Positions 46,601-59,049 of a DNA stretch of 64,000 nt are shown here, piece by piece. The notes beneath the pieces were generated by a model that saw only the letters and a program-made list of their open reading frames with translations, had not been told where the DNA came from and searched no databases. Within the stretch, counting starts at the first letter, position 1. The number at the start of each line of letters is the position of its first letter. The translations under genes and the position numbers were made by a program. Origin of the DNA: Thelonectria olida (lineage: Eukaryota; Ascomycota; Sordariomycetes; Hypocreales; Nectriaceae); NCBI GenBank assembly GCA_020736575.1, contig JAGPYM010000003.1, positions 1,984,001 through 2,048,000 of the forward strand. The letters run 5' to 3'.

Positions 46601-49600
46601 AGCATGTTAGCTCAGCGGCTTCGTAGTTACCGTATTCGTACGACAGAGAGAGGGAGCGGGAGCACGACTCTTACGTGGCGCTACGTATCTTGGGATACAG
46701 ACGACTACATGCAATTCCGCCGTACTCGATGCAGTGCGGCCTGCATCAGTGTTCCGTGCAAAGTAACCGTACTCCGCACACGGCCAAGGAATCGAAGTGA
46801 GCAGTGTCCAACTGCTAGGGACGGGCCGGTGTAAGAACGGGTATGAATGCGCGTGTGACGGCTCAATTTGGACATCGTTCAGAGCTGGAACGGGCAATAC
46901 ACCTGAAGCAATTAGAGCGCCCAGATTGTTCCGGCACAGACTCCAGTACGAGTTCCACAGGTAGGGATCCTGCCTGTTGACTCCAGAGATTGCTTATTTA
47001 TTGCCGTCATCTCTCGTCTCATCTGCGTCCCATGTTCGGGTACACTTTGGGGACAAGGCTTGTTGCTAGAGGCAGATCCTGAGAGGCACGTCAATTCGTA
47101 ATATAATTACCGCTTTTCGGTGTTTACCGTTGCGCCCCAAGTGAGTCTAATTATGCTTGGGTGCCCTGATGCTCGAACTGCTCACAAAAACACAGCTGCC
47201 CGGCGATTGGGATCGGTCTTCGCTCATCCCGCCCAAGATTGGCGCCCACAAGTCCCATCCGCCAGTTGTCTGCTCCCCGCTAGCATTGTGAAGGCCGGAC
47301 AGAACTGGGGCCAATTCTTATTCTTAGTTAGCAATGTCTAAGCCATGAATGCCAAAACCACGCTCCGTCCCGTCCATAGGTGACTTTTGACGCCGCAAAC
47401 TGCGGCTAGGCCTCTCACTAGGGCACACAAACGTACCTTGGATGTGACAATGGTAATCGTATGCCGTCTCTCGTCAAGCTCTGCGGCCCTTCTCGCTAAT
47501 TTCGCTGTCCTGAAAGCTTCATTTCCTGGTCAGCTCGTGACCGGCTGCCGGGTAGCAACCATGCCCTCGGCGGGCGCGGCAACGTCATCTCATCCCGGGG
47601 AGCAGAGCCACTCACAAGATCGCCGCATGTCAACCAGTCCGAGCCCTCGTCGACTTGGCTTTCAAAGCCTTCGCTGTTTCCAAACCTCTCATCCCCGTTT
47701 GTTTGTTTACACTCGTACCGCAGGACCCAGTGCCGTAGGGCCAGATGCTGGTCATCCTCTCCCAGGCCACCAAGGTACGCAGCAGACAGTACATCCAGAC
47801 CGGCAACTTTTCGAAACTCTATCGTCGAGTCGAGTCTGTTGGTCACTCTGGCATAGAGACGTTTCATACTTGTTCCAGCAAGCAAGCATGTCTCGGCATG
47901 AGCCGCTGCGGCAGTACTGAATGAGCCCAGTGTTGTCGTCAGTGGTTCGTCAATGGTCGCTGTTTGTCTGGGGGAATTGATTGGCAGTGAACGAATTGAT
48001 CCAGCTCCCGTTTTTTCACCCATAGACCGCTGCGATCGAGTCGGTTTCCATGCGTGTGACACACGTAATACCATGGCGGATGCACACACCGATACACAAG
48101 AGAAAAAAAAACTTCCTTAGCTTGGCTCCAACCATTGCATCGGAACGGGCGCCTTGGTGCCAACGAGAGGTCTTGCTGCAGGAGTAGTGGCACTAGGCAA
48201 AACTGTCGTGGGCTGCATTAGACGCAGACAGCTCTTCCCAGGGGTGCTGCCCCAGTCTGCCCCAGTCTACCCCTGGTCATGCATGCCCTACATACCGAGC
48301 GCGAGCCATCAGAACTGTCGTGGTTTTCTTTTCTGTTAGGCGTGCCTAGAAGACAGGCCCAGGAGCCGTCAATGCACACACCCCCCTTCGGCCATGTTGC
48401 CGCGTATCACCGCTCTAATGTTGGAGAGATGACAAGGCCAAGTCGAGAGCCAGGTGAGTGAGGCGAGACGTTTGCTGCGAGACACGTGCGTCAACCTCGT
48501 CGCACATGGCTGTCGCTTAGTTCCATTTGGTGGTGGAGGCTGCGATCGAGGTCGAGGAAGTGTCCGCAGGCCTAGCAAAGTGCAACAGGAAACCGCAACG
48601 GCGGCCAGCATGTGGAGAGACAGACAAGTCAGCCACATGGGTTCATCGCTTGCATCATGAACATGGCGAGAGCACAATAGCGACGCACCTAAGGCGAGAT
48701 CTTTGGGGCGTTTAACAGCGAAAATGAGAAGTGATGGCCGATGGTTCGAGGGTCGGTCATGGGTAAGTTTCTATTAATTATTTGTTAGGTTTGTATTCAA
48801 TTTCGACCCCGGGCAACTTCTCAATGCATGAGCCATCCATACCAGGGCCAAGGTGCCAGTATTTCCCCCCCGGCAGTTGGCTTGGTAAAAGGGCTGGTGG
48901 CGAGTGCGACATCCGACAGTAATTCCTAACTCTTCGCACCTAAATTCTTTGCCGTCGATTACAGTTGGAAGCTTGATGTCGTCGGCGGTTTCGATGGTCA
49001 ATGAAAAGTTTGATATGAGGTCGTGATGTGGTGTGGAGGAAAGCTCTGCGGCAGGCAACCAGAAGCAGGTCCAGACTTACCAGCCTTGGCTTAGCAACCT
49101 TCATGGTCAGGCCCACGAGCGCAAAGTACGGAGTACATGCATAGCTGGACATCTCTGTCGCATTGGATGAAGTTGTTGATTTGGCAGCATGTGGGCAATT
49201 GATGCGTTGTCCATGGATGTGTTCTTGAGGAGGTTGCAGATGCGCTGTATTCGTAGAAAGAGCTCCATTTTTGGACAGGTTACGGTGCCTGGAATTGGAT
49301 GGTTCCATTGACTGCCAGTCATCTCGGGCTCCTTCCCTATGCAAGTGCTGGGTCTCAGATATCTATCTGGGAAGGCACGCAGGGAGGGAGGGGCATGTAA
49401 GGCACCACCATGGAAGCACCAACCCAACTTACACCGGAAGCCAGCACCTGCTGCACCTCCACTTGACGTATTGGCCTGGGTACCTTCCGGCCGCTGAGGT
49501 GTGGGTGGTGCGCAGTGGAAGGCTCACAGGAGCTGTGAGTGTCTGTCTTCTGAGTGGTCATGCTTCCTTTTTCCTTCCCACGTTCTTCCTTCCTTCCCAC

Positions 49601-52600
49601 GTTCTTCCTTCCTTCAATCATTTAAAACAATCAAGGGACACATAATGGATACCAATCTAACATCCAATTGTCTCAACCACAGTAATAATAGATAGGCAGT
49701 CGGGTAAAGAAGGAACCTATCTCAGCCAGAGCAGTGCAGCGGCCGGCTGTGATGCCGGAGGGCTTGCGTTAAGGTGCCCCTCCTATCAACACCGTGCCTT
49801 CCCGCCCTCTACTCGCGCCCAATTGGCATCATCTCCATGCAACCGCGTAGTTACTCCCTTCCTCCATCCCATCCCGTGTGAAAGGTGTGCAGATTTTACA
49901 TACCTAAGCAGGCAGGTACAGACAGTTCTAGTTCTGTGCAACGTAACGATGCCATCTTCAATTCTCGCAGGGGGGGCGTCTCAAGCAACGCGGCCTCATT
50001 ATTCTCTGCGTCACCCCTCCAATACCTTCACTTAGGCCCACCAAACGAGACATCACCTTGTGGCTGACTACCTTCATTTTGTGTATTTTTGTTCCTTGTT
50101 GTTTTCGTCCGCAGAAGACAACGGCCATGAAAGCTCCTTCTAGGGCCTGGCGGGGTTTGAAAACTTTGATCCTGCCGACAACTCATCGCCCAAGAAGATA
50201 GGCATAGCATTCTACGTGAGTAACAGTCTTTAACAATGGACATGATGTGGGTGGCTTTCGTTCCTTGATCGTCATGACAGCCGTGAAATTGACCAAGGCC
50301 ACAGCAGACCAGCCAGCCAGTGCCAGCCTTCCTGGTGTCCCGCCATTCCCGTACCTTAGTCGCCAATGCCATGCTTGCCATGTCATAAACCACGCGCCAA
50401 TCCCCCCCTCCTCCAAGCTTTGCGCTCGTGCTACCCAGAGGACTTCGGGTAGTGTGCCTGTGGAGGTGGCCAGTCTGCAGCGATGATGCAGGCTGGAACG
50501 CTCTGAGCTTTCAACATGGACCTGCCATGGACATGGACGTGGAGGGCTGGAAGGCCACCGGGAAACACAGTGACGGACGTTATGCATGGCCAGCAGCCCA
50601 ACAAGCCTGGGAACGTACCAAAGAGGATCAGAAAGTTTCCTCATCAGCCTGGTAGTTAATGAGCAGGGAGGTAGCCGGGGCACCATCCACTCACATCACC
50701 CCGACCGCCTGGATAGACTGGGGTCCAGTCAGCAAACCAGCCAGGGCGGAACCACCCAAATCCACGGAGGCGGAGCGCACGGCGGCGATCTTTTTGAGCT
50801 TCCATGTCAAAGGTCTTTCCTCTCCCCTTGGAAGCTACTGCGTAGGTAGTACGTACCTCCTCCAGCGAAGAGCCTTGTTTCTCGCAAGTCGTCTTGTCGT
50901 CTCTTTTCTCTTCTGCAAGGCCTAACACTCTTTGCTTTTTGCGTCTCCCGAGAGGGCGGACATTTGGGGGCCCCCAGCGCGCCTAGCCTTGTTCAACTTA
51001 GATCATGCCCACATATGCATCGCGCCAACAGGTCGTATACCGCATGACTGACTGTGACTGATCTGCCCGCTCCCGCTCAGGGCCAGGAGTGAGGTGTTGG
51101 CAACTCTCCTCCCAAGGACCAGAGCCCGTTTCGAGGTCACCGAGGTCAGCCAGCCTCATGTGTGTGGGCGAATGGGTTGGCGTCATGTTCATCACCAAGC
51201 TTTGCGACCCTGGCCCACGGACGGCCAACACAGCACTGCGAGCGCCTGGTGTTGACGGCTCTCTTTTGGCGGCGCCCGGCTGACCGCCTCTAATCCTCGC
51301 TCGCCCGTCCCCTTGGAGCCGCCGGCCTCGGGCCTAGGGCAACGGGGCGGTGTCGACCAACTTGCAAGGGGCGCTAGTCAGTGTAGTCACACTGGATGCT
51401 TTTCTTTATGGCACAGGGTTTGCCTCGGTGCTGGTCTCGATGGTGCCCTGGCCTCGCATGGCGGGTATCCATCCCCTTGGTTCCGAGCGTCTAGCACGAG
51501 CACGCGTTACTGGCCTTGGCAATTGAACAGTCTCACCCTCATCCATGTCAGGTATATAAGCATGTGTTTGTTGAGCTGATAGCATGGGGAGATGTTGTCT
51601 CGTACCTCCCAAGTACACCGACTGTTCCTCCAAGGGGGGGATGGCCAGAGAGGACGAAGAACAAGACAACAAGCCGTCGACACACATGCCGGAGAAGCTA
51701 CAGTAGCTCCCCCGTCATCCTAGGGAGCCCCGGAACCTCAAATCGCTGCCAACCCATCTAAGCCCTGCTCTAGGCTTGGCACTCGCGGAGTCCTGGTAGC
51801 AGCATGGGGCGACCCCCCTGGCTCGAGTGTACATCTGTACATGCTCGCTGGCTCCCCGTTTGGTCAACAAGTTGACCCTAGTCGACGCGTTGATGGGGTG
51901 GTCTTTGAGACGTCTTCTCCAGCGTTAGCTAGGTCGTCTCCGGCCCCGGTTTCCTGCACTCTGGCGAGGCCCTTGCCATGTTGTTCGAAAGTACTCTGGC
52001 AAGTCAATGAGCTTGCGGGACCTGACCCTTGCCTTCACTGATGCTCTCATACCGGGGCCCCCGCCCCTTTGGTGCTTGATAAGAGAGACGGGGCGGTAGA
52101 AGTCTTTCTAAACGCTGCAGAGCAAATACTTTTACAGAGCAATAATTGTGGCTGTCCCCATAAAGACCCAGCCGGGTCTCTTAACATTCTGACAAGGGTC
52201 TTGTTTGTTGGCCAGTCGAGGTATCTTACATCATTTCGCCAGTCCCAGCACCGGCTTTGCTTCGCTCATCTTCTACGTTTGTCGCTTTCTTTCCTTCTCT
52301 TATTATTACTTCGCACACGCCTTGCAGTCCAAGACTGCCCAATCCCTCGCCGTCCGTGTTCACGTTGTACCCGTTGCTGTCGATGGTTTGTTTCTTTGGG
52401 TTGCATCTTCAGCGCGATTCGCCTTGCCTCAGTCTCTACAGCTAGCCCTGTCGCCAATACCAACTCGAGGACTTCTACCTTGCTCGACAGCTGGACTTGT
52501 GGTCTACAGGCGCTGGCACAAGCCAATTACTTGGAGAATAATAAGGCGGACGGGTTTCTTTGGTTGGTGATTCACCAATCCGTCGGGTGTTTTTGGAGCT

Positions 52601-53057
52601 CCACGTTCAGGCTGGCCATTCACAACGACGAGGCACGTCTTAAAGAGTCTGATTTGCCGGTGCTGCACCTCGATTTATCACCCCCCTGTCGCCAGCCACA
52701 GGTTCTCTGGCAACCACTTGCGCCGTTCATCTTCGTTGATGACGAAGTCAGCGAGAATCGATCTCGACGCTCCTCCTAGGCTCGAACATCCTCGTATCTG
52801 ACCCATCGTGGCGACCCTTGCTGCACGGGTTCAGCTGGTTGATCTACAGCCAGTGACGCCTGAGGTTCCTGGATCTTCGCGAGTCTCGATTCCTCTCTGG
52901 ACATTTATTTCTCGCCCCTCCCACGACGCGAGTGATCTAACCTACCTCGACTGGGGTTGCTGGAGCCTACATCCAACACATACAAGGAGCAGGCGTTCCA
53001 GTTCCCAAGGTTCAGGCTTTCTCTGTTCCTCAAAGCTGGTATCCGCAACTTTGCAAC
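43625..53057. other. Gene-poor region of about 9.4 kb
   Basis: No gene I can defend. The longest open frames (for example 45680-46315 plus and 47496-48089 minus, each about 200 codons) overlap frames on the other strand and match no family. Visible are a (GATCAA)3 run at 44084-44102, a ten-base tandem near 48246-48272, a 19-base tandem duplication at 49571-49613, and scattered TACTTCGTA- and TACGGAGTAC-like motifs (44053, 45088, 46618, 49124). The right end from about 52200 is pyrimidine-rich and is probably the leader of the bZIP gene. Confidence 0.5.
49571..49613 (+). repeat. 19-base tandem duplication
   Basis: The unit TTCCTTCCCACGTTCTTCC is repeated with a 19-base period inside a pyrimidine-rich stretch. 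It is a simple sequence expansion without obvious function. Confidence 0.75.
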
Positions 53058-53372
53058 TTGATAACTCTGCTCCTCGTCGGGACTGTTTGGGCCGATCCCC
53101 AGCGAGTCCCAAGCACAACACCATCCAACCTGGCGGCCCAGTCGGAAAGCCTGTGGCCACAGGCACAAAACACCCAAGGCAGCCCAAGCTCTGCCGGAAC
53201 CGATTCAACAACTCCTTCCCCGAAGACGCCATTATCTTCCACCTGGCCGCCTCAGAACTTCCGTCTTCAAGAGTCCTCCGCGGCCAAGCACGCCAACCAA
53301 CAGCCGTTGACTGAAGAGGAGGGTCGATGTGCCGGTCCTCGTGGCCACCATCTCGAAGGCGATCAGGCCCCG

Positions 53373-55057
53373 ATGTCACAGGGCGGACCTGCGTCTCACC
53401 ATGCCTCACGCCGCTCCTCAAGGTCCCCTGTCGACGATGATCAACTCTCGCCCTCTTCGACGAGATACGGAAAGTCTGGCAGTGGCGAGGTTCGACAGGA
53501 GCTGGCAGGAGTGCCTTACACGAATGGTGACAGCAGGACCCAAATAGTTCCCCCACGGACTTTGGGCGTACACAACATCCTCAACCCTTCCGAACCGCGT
53601 CGTTTGGCTTCGGGGGTCGTCATCAACCCTCCACCGACAGGTAGACCTTCAGAGATCGAGGTCCCTACTTCAGCTCCTGGGTCCTTTGCGGCGGGTCGGC
53701 ATTTTGCACCAACCCTACCTGCGTCCATGTCTCTCCCGGGCACACCAGTTGGTGCTCTGACACCTCTAGGCGGACCAGGCTCCGAGCGCAACTCGCCTAC
53801 AACGACGTTTCCCTTTCCTGCTATAAATCCGAGAAAGAAGGCCAGTCCGAAACCCCCACGAGCCATGAGTCTAAGCCATGGACAAGCATCTCATAACTTA
53901 GATCCTCGCCAACACCCTCCACTCCCCAGCATGGTCCCAACCAAACGGCCTTATGAAAGCGAGATTCCAGAGGAACATCGATCGCAACTTCCCGGATTAC
54001 ATCATCCTATGGGTGTGCCCCCAAGCCCTGCCGGTGGGGGGCCTCATTCTTCCAGGTCGCTTTCTCAGCCGATGATTCAGTCTCCTGGTCCCCATCCGTC
54101 CAGCCTCCCTCCTTCCAGCATGTCGGGTCGGCATCAACCTCAGTCGATGCCTGCGCAAGCTCCTATGCCTCCTAACATGCCACCCACTCGATCATACCCC
54201 CCGGGACTCCTGTCTCTGAAGGTACGCCTTGGTCGGAAATGATACGACGTCACGGTCTTGGTGGTGGAGGTATGGGTGCCGGTGAGCCACAACAAGCATA
54301 CATGACATTGCCCGGAAGCGACACGCCTATTCCTGTGCAGGTAGACTATTCACAGGCCTCGAAAAAGGCAGACGAGAAGAGGCAACGGAACGCCGTGGCC
54401 TCGACGAGACACCGGAGGAAGAAGAAAATCATGCTGGAGGAGAACACCAAGCAACTACAGGATCTCCGGGACGAAAGAAGGCAAATGGAGGTGAGGATCG
54501 ACGAACTAACACAACAGCGAGACTGGTACCGAGAGGAACGAAATCGACTACGAGACATCGTGTCTCAAACGCCAGGAATCAGCGGGCTGGCGGTTCGACA
54601 GCCAAGTCCCAACTCAGCCAGGAGCAGTTCGTTTGCAGAGCGAAGTCCTATGGTGACTGGCCCTCAAACTCACATGCCATCGCCTCAGGGCGGATTTAGT
54701 GAGGTTGCCTCGGGCGAACGACCGACACAGCGCAGAAGAACGGACGACCGCCCCGAGTTCTCGATGCCGGTGTACGGTACCCCCACGGGGGTACACCCTG
54801 GCATGTCTCCAGGGGCACTGCCGCCAATGCAAGCACCCGCATATGGTGTCCCGTCACGGCCTACATCAGCGGCCTCGTCGACAGGTGGTGAGAGAATACC
54901 GTTGCCTCCTCTACGGGCGATGGAAGGCCCCCCGCCTCCTGGAGTTGGTCCAGGACAGGTTCATGAGCAGGATCCCAGAACCGGTCAATGGGTCACAGTA
55001 CAGCCACGAGCGCCAGACGCAGGGTGGGCAACACGGAGGCCCGAAGGGCCAAGATGA
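53373..55057 (+). CDS. bZIP transcription factor (apparent frameshift)
   Basis: The protein is split over two frames. Frame one is open from 52941 to a stop at 54240; its first ATG is 53373, and an upstream exon is likely because the coding-like sequence continues further 5'. It is Pro/Ser-rich with the block VRTLGVHN-like TLGVHNILNP near 53560. Frame two runs from about 54190 to TGA 55055. It holds LPGSDTPIPVQVDYSQ, a basic region with NAVASTRHRRKKK (54389-54427), and a leucine-zipper-like helix to about 54550. The frames meet at six C followed by GGG (near 54195-54203); one more C would join them as SYPPGTPV. The basic region fits the fungal bZIP type with N-x2-AS-x-R, so it should bind DNA as a dimer in the nucleus. 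It is not the HacA/Hac1 type. Target genes are unknown. Confidence 0.82.
54778..54795. repeat. Short perfect hairpin inside the bZIP coding region
   Basis: GTACCCCC and GGGGGTAC flank a two-base AC spacer, giving an eight-pair stem within the coding sequence. It may be only a by-product of Pro/Gly codons. Confidence 0.4.
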
Positions 55058-58000
55058 TGGCTACAAAGCGACTACAAGATGTCCTGGCCCGGATTGTATC
55101 AACAAAGGACGAGTGTTGAACAGGGAGGAAAAGACTGAGACGGTTTCCAACACTCGAAAGCCTCAGGAAGTTATTACATTCTACGTACCAAGGTACTAGC
55201 TGCTCTCTAATACTAGGGCGCAATTGGGTGTATTTTATTGTTTTCTTTGTCGGCTTGTGGGAACGGAAATGGAGGGCGGGATCTTGGAAGACGCATTTGT
55301 CGGGCGACTGACATGTTTTTTTTTGTCTCTTGTTTGTTTGTCTTGTTTTGTTTGTTTTTGGCTTACCTGTGGTCTATTGCACTGGAGTTGGACTGTCCAA
55401 GGGTGTGGGATCCGGACCCAACACCCCGTGCTCACACTCTGCTCACTGAGCTAGAAGCTTTATGATACCCTTGATGGTTCTTCTGACCTTGTTGGCCCTT
55501 GCCCATGCAAGACATGGGCCGTAACTGTGACTATATACATACAATATTTAGCTAAATCTACAATCATCAGTTCTACATGGTCGGGTATAGATGTCGAGGC
55601 TCGTGTGCCTATTCGTGCTTTGTTTGATTTTCTAGCCCTCTTTTGCTGCCGCGTCGGTTCTGAGTTGAGGGCAGTGCGCATGGTGACAAGACAAATTGGG
55701 GGGGAGATGCCAGGGGGTTCTACAAAGTGCCGTTCCTGAACTGCAGCAGTTGACCAGGTCGTCGACTACCATCCTCGCTAGCTTGCTCGGGAGTTCTATG
55801 GGAGTTGCAGATCTCCGCAAGGACGGTCGCCATTGTTGGCCGCGTCCTGCACTGCAACCCGACCCGTAAGTAAAAGCTTGGCCCCATGTGTGGAGAAGGC
55901 GTATGTACATGCGCACATGCTGTGGCGAAGAGGGCCGGAAGCGAGCAACGCCACGCCATCCATCAATTGACGACGTCTGGTGATGAGAAGAGACATGTCC
56001 GAAGAGGGGAGTGGGATTTCCCGATCGAGACAACTATGCAGAAGAGCCGTCGTCGATTATCAATCTACAGAGGCCTCTTGCGGGTCTTCGGGGTCCTCGG
56101 GGCCGTCGGGGAGGGGAGGGGAGGGGGACTTACTGCTACGTAGTACTTACCAAGTATGAGGGGAAGACGGCTTCGACAATCACTAGCCGATTGCGAAAAG
56201 ATTAAAATCGGCGTGATACGTACAACTAGAGAAGTTGCAATTGCCCAGAAGGAGGTCTAGTCTGAGGGGGGTGTGATGTGTCCTGCGTGACATGGCATCG
56301 GCGTGGGACGAGTCCTGGACGATGCAACGCTTCTTGTGGGCGACTAGAAAAAAATACGCAAGCCGCCGTTTTTAATTAATTTATTTTAGTCCCACGGGGC
56401 AGCCCGCAGGCTAGAGGAAGCGCTGGTGACGGGGAGTTGTTGTTGGGCAAAACCACGACACGCCCAAGAGCCCAACTCACTCACACCTGCGAACTAAGTA
56501 GGTACACCGGTGGGCTGAGCCGTGTCCCTACGTGGCGGCCGATGAGAGGGAATTACTTCGTACATTGCCTGTTGTGATGATTGAAAAGGCTACGGGTTGA
56601 GGTTAGGTTGTCACATCCTCTAATTTCCATTGCCGGGTTGCGAGACGCCACGGACAGGGAATAGCAAAGGCGAGGCTTGCATCTCGGACATCACATCATG
56701 GGTTTATCGCCGAGGTGACCTGCAGTACGAGGCACATTTCGTACATGTCCAGGTTCGTGTGTGATTGATTGATTGAATTACTGATACATCACATTGGAAT
56801 ATGTCATCTTTCCAAGGTACTTTCTCTTGGTACCTCATGGACTAATATAAATCGCCCGTCATTTTTTAGTCAGCGGTACGTACCCCTCATCCCATCCATC
56901 ACCCCCCCGCGTCCCAGAATTTCAAACCCCCACACTCTTTCGTCCACTCTCCAATTGGTCCCGCATCCCTCCCACGTCCCTGGAACGCTCCAAGTTGGCA
57001 TCATCCCTGATGATATTCCGACATCTTTCGTGCATCTCCAACGTTGTGCCCCCATCTTCTTCATCTTTTGTTACAAATCCTCACAGAGTCACAGTTGTCG
57101 CCACCCGCAGTCTCGGTAGACTACCCACGGGGTGTGACTTTGCTCGTCTTGGCTTTCTTCATCGCATCGCCTCATGCAGCAGTCTACTTGCTTTTTTTCC
57201 CTTTACTTCTTCTTCCACCTTCCAATCCAGGACTGGGAATCTCTTGGCCTATCACACACACGCCTCAGCCTCACCTCCAACACTGGTCAACTGACGTCTC
57301 AGTGCAGCGAACGACAACAACGCTAGACGACTCCTTCCTGCACGCCCTCCCACCCAAAGACTATCTATCCGTGCTCTAAAGACTGCCTCCCGTGATATTG
57401 ACGCGCTTCGCTATCGCACCTTTGGCGCATTCTTTTTGCGTTGCGCATGGTCCTTTTGTGGCGCCATTGCGGCCATCATCGTGTGCCAACATGCTCGTCC
57501 TATCCGCCTCACTGCAGTCATAGTCACGAATATTACCCCTATCCGAAGTGGAACGGCCGTGAGAAGCTCCTCGGAGACGTCGAAAGCTCATTCTGTAACC
57601 CAGACTCCTGGTTTCGAACAGAAGGGTGTAGCCTCAGCCGTCGGTCTACTTCGTAAAGTGCCGGTTGGAGGGGTAGCTACGTCAGTCAGATGATTGCCAC
57701 GGTCAATCCTCACCACCTCCCATGCTGGCAAGGCCGTCAAGTCTGCTTGGTGCGCGAAGTACTCCCGAGATCCCCTCGCCAAGGCAGCTCACCGAGAGCC
57801 CTTCATAATACTAACTAATCTTGCAGACCGAGCACTCGAAACTGGCATCGTCAACACCGTGGACCGTTTCTGTCTCTTAGCGTGCGATGTAGATGCCACT
57901 CCCTTCCCTATGATGATGATGTGCGAACATGCTGGGAAGTGATCGAACCAGATTCACTTCTATGATTGGCGTAGATCTCCCCCTTAAAGAGATGAGTTTC

Positions 58001-59049
58001 CTATTCGATGCCCGGAGCTCATCGATCTCAGCAAGCTGTGTCTGGTGCCTCTGCATTCCATCCGAATGGGATAGGCAGGATTCTCTCGAGAAGAAGCACC
58101 TCGAGGACAAGGAGAATTAGGGGAGAGGCAGTTGAGGCTGCTTCTTTCTCTAGGCATCGAGATGGGCGGCGAGTCTGTGCTTATTGTGTCGTCGATTCGA
58201 GAATCCGTTCAATACGCCTTTGCCAGGAGATCGAGCATTATACTACGACCATGTAAACCAACTCTCATCGATATTCAAGTTGTGCAGGTTCCAGTTATCC
58301 AATGTCACCATCTTATCAATGTCACATGCACAGTGTCTGGGATGTGTGAGTGGCAACGATCGAGGTAGCTCCGATATGAAGGCATTGCCAAAGGAAACCG
58401 GAGAGCGCTGCCCAAGAAGAATAATGTAGAAGTCCGTTCAATTGAATGCTTTCCTTGAGGCTTGGTTATACCAAGTCGGTAGAAATAGACGGTATAGCAA
58501 AAGATTGCCAGTTCATGAGTGTAATAAACTTAACGACATTGTGAACTGTTGGCTCAAGCCGAAACAGAGAGGAGCAGTGCCCAAAACGTCAAAGTACCAA
58601 ATGTGGCTGCTGAAAATCGACGCAGGTTTCATACCTATATAACTTCTAATTCTATTCACTACCTCGTCGATAGGAACTGCAAGAAGCTGTTCCTCGCCCT
58701 GATTCATTGTCCGATATAGGTACCAAGAAGGGAGTGACGTCGATGGGTGGAGTGCATGAGCCACAATGTGCGAAGCGCCACGTGTGGCTGCTACCTTCCC
58801 TTCCCAGTTTGTCGGGCCGTCGACGTAACGTCAATTCGAACCAACCAGAAAAGCTCCCGCCCTGGACATCTGGCCTCGTGAACCACCACGTCTCCTCCTT
58901 AGACCAGCATCTGCGACTCAGTCAGGGCGCCCGCCTGCTAGTTCTGTGACATTTTAAGGCTTCAAACTTCAATTATATAGGATTCACCCCCTCATTCATC
59001 AAAACGCAGAATAGATTCGGGGACGGGCCCCTCTCTCTTCACCATCATC
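55058..59049. other. Intergenic region with a possible coding relic
   Basis: Directly after the bZIP gene are T-rich runs (55315-55360). Between 55.5 and 57.0 kb I see no gene, only TACGTAGTACTT-like motifs (56141, 56550). From about 57.4 to 58.4 kb there are short protein-like segments in shifting frames, listed separately. The SEC12 promoter lies on the right. Confidence 0.5.
57430..58380 (+). pseudogene. Possible degraded coding sequence, family unknown
   Basis: Several plus-strand segments look like protein but lie in different frames and are cut by stops: HEYYPYPKWNGREKLLGDVE near 57526-57590, SYVSQMIATVNPHHLPCWQG near 57675-57735, YDDDVRTCWEVIEPDSLL near 57910-57965, and LRLLLSLGIEMGGESVLIV near 58130-58190. 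No single frame or set of canonical introns joins them well. A decayed gene is the simplest reading, but a poorly predicted real gene with several introns is possible. I do not recognise the family. Confidence 0.3.

Noticed and set aside
47496..48089. 197-codon minus-strand open frame
   Set aside because: The opposite strand is also open for 177 codons across most of it; neither resembles a protein family.
52069..52779. 236-codon plus-strand open frame before the bZIP gene
   Set aside because: No ATG start, hydrophobic run from a pyrimidine tract, no family; more likely leader sequence.
54180..54345. Hac1/HacA-type unconventional intron in the bZIP gene
   Set aside because: The basic region is not of the HacA type, and I see no paired seven-base loop hairpins that Ire1 would cut.
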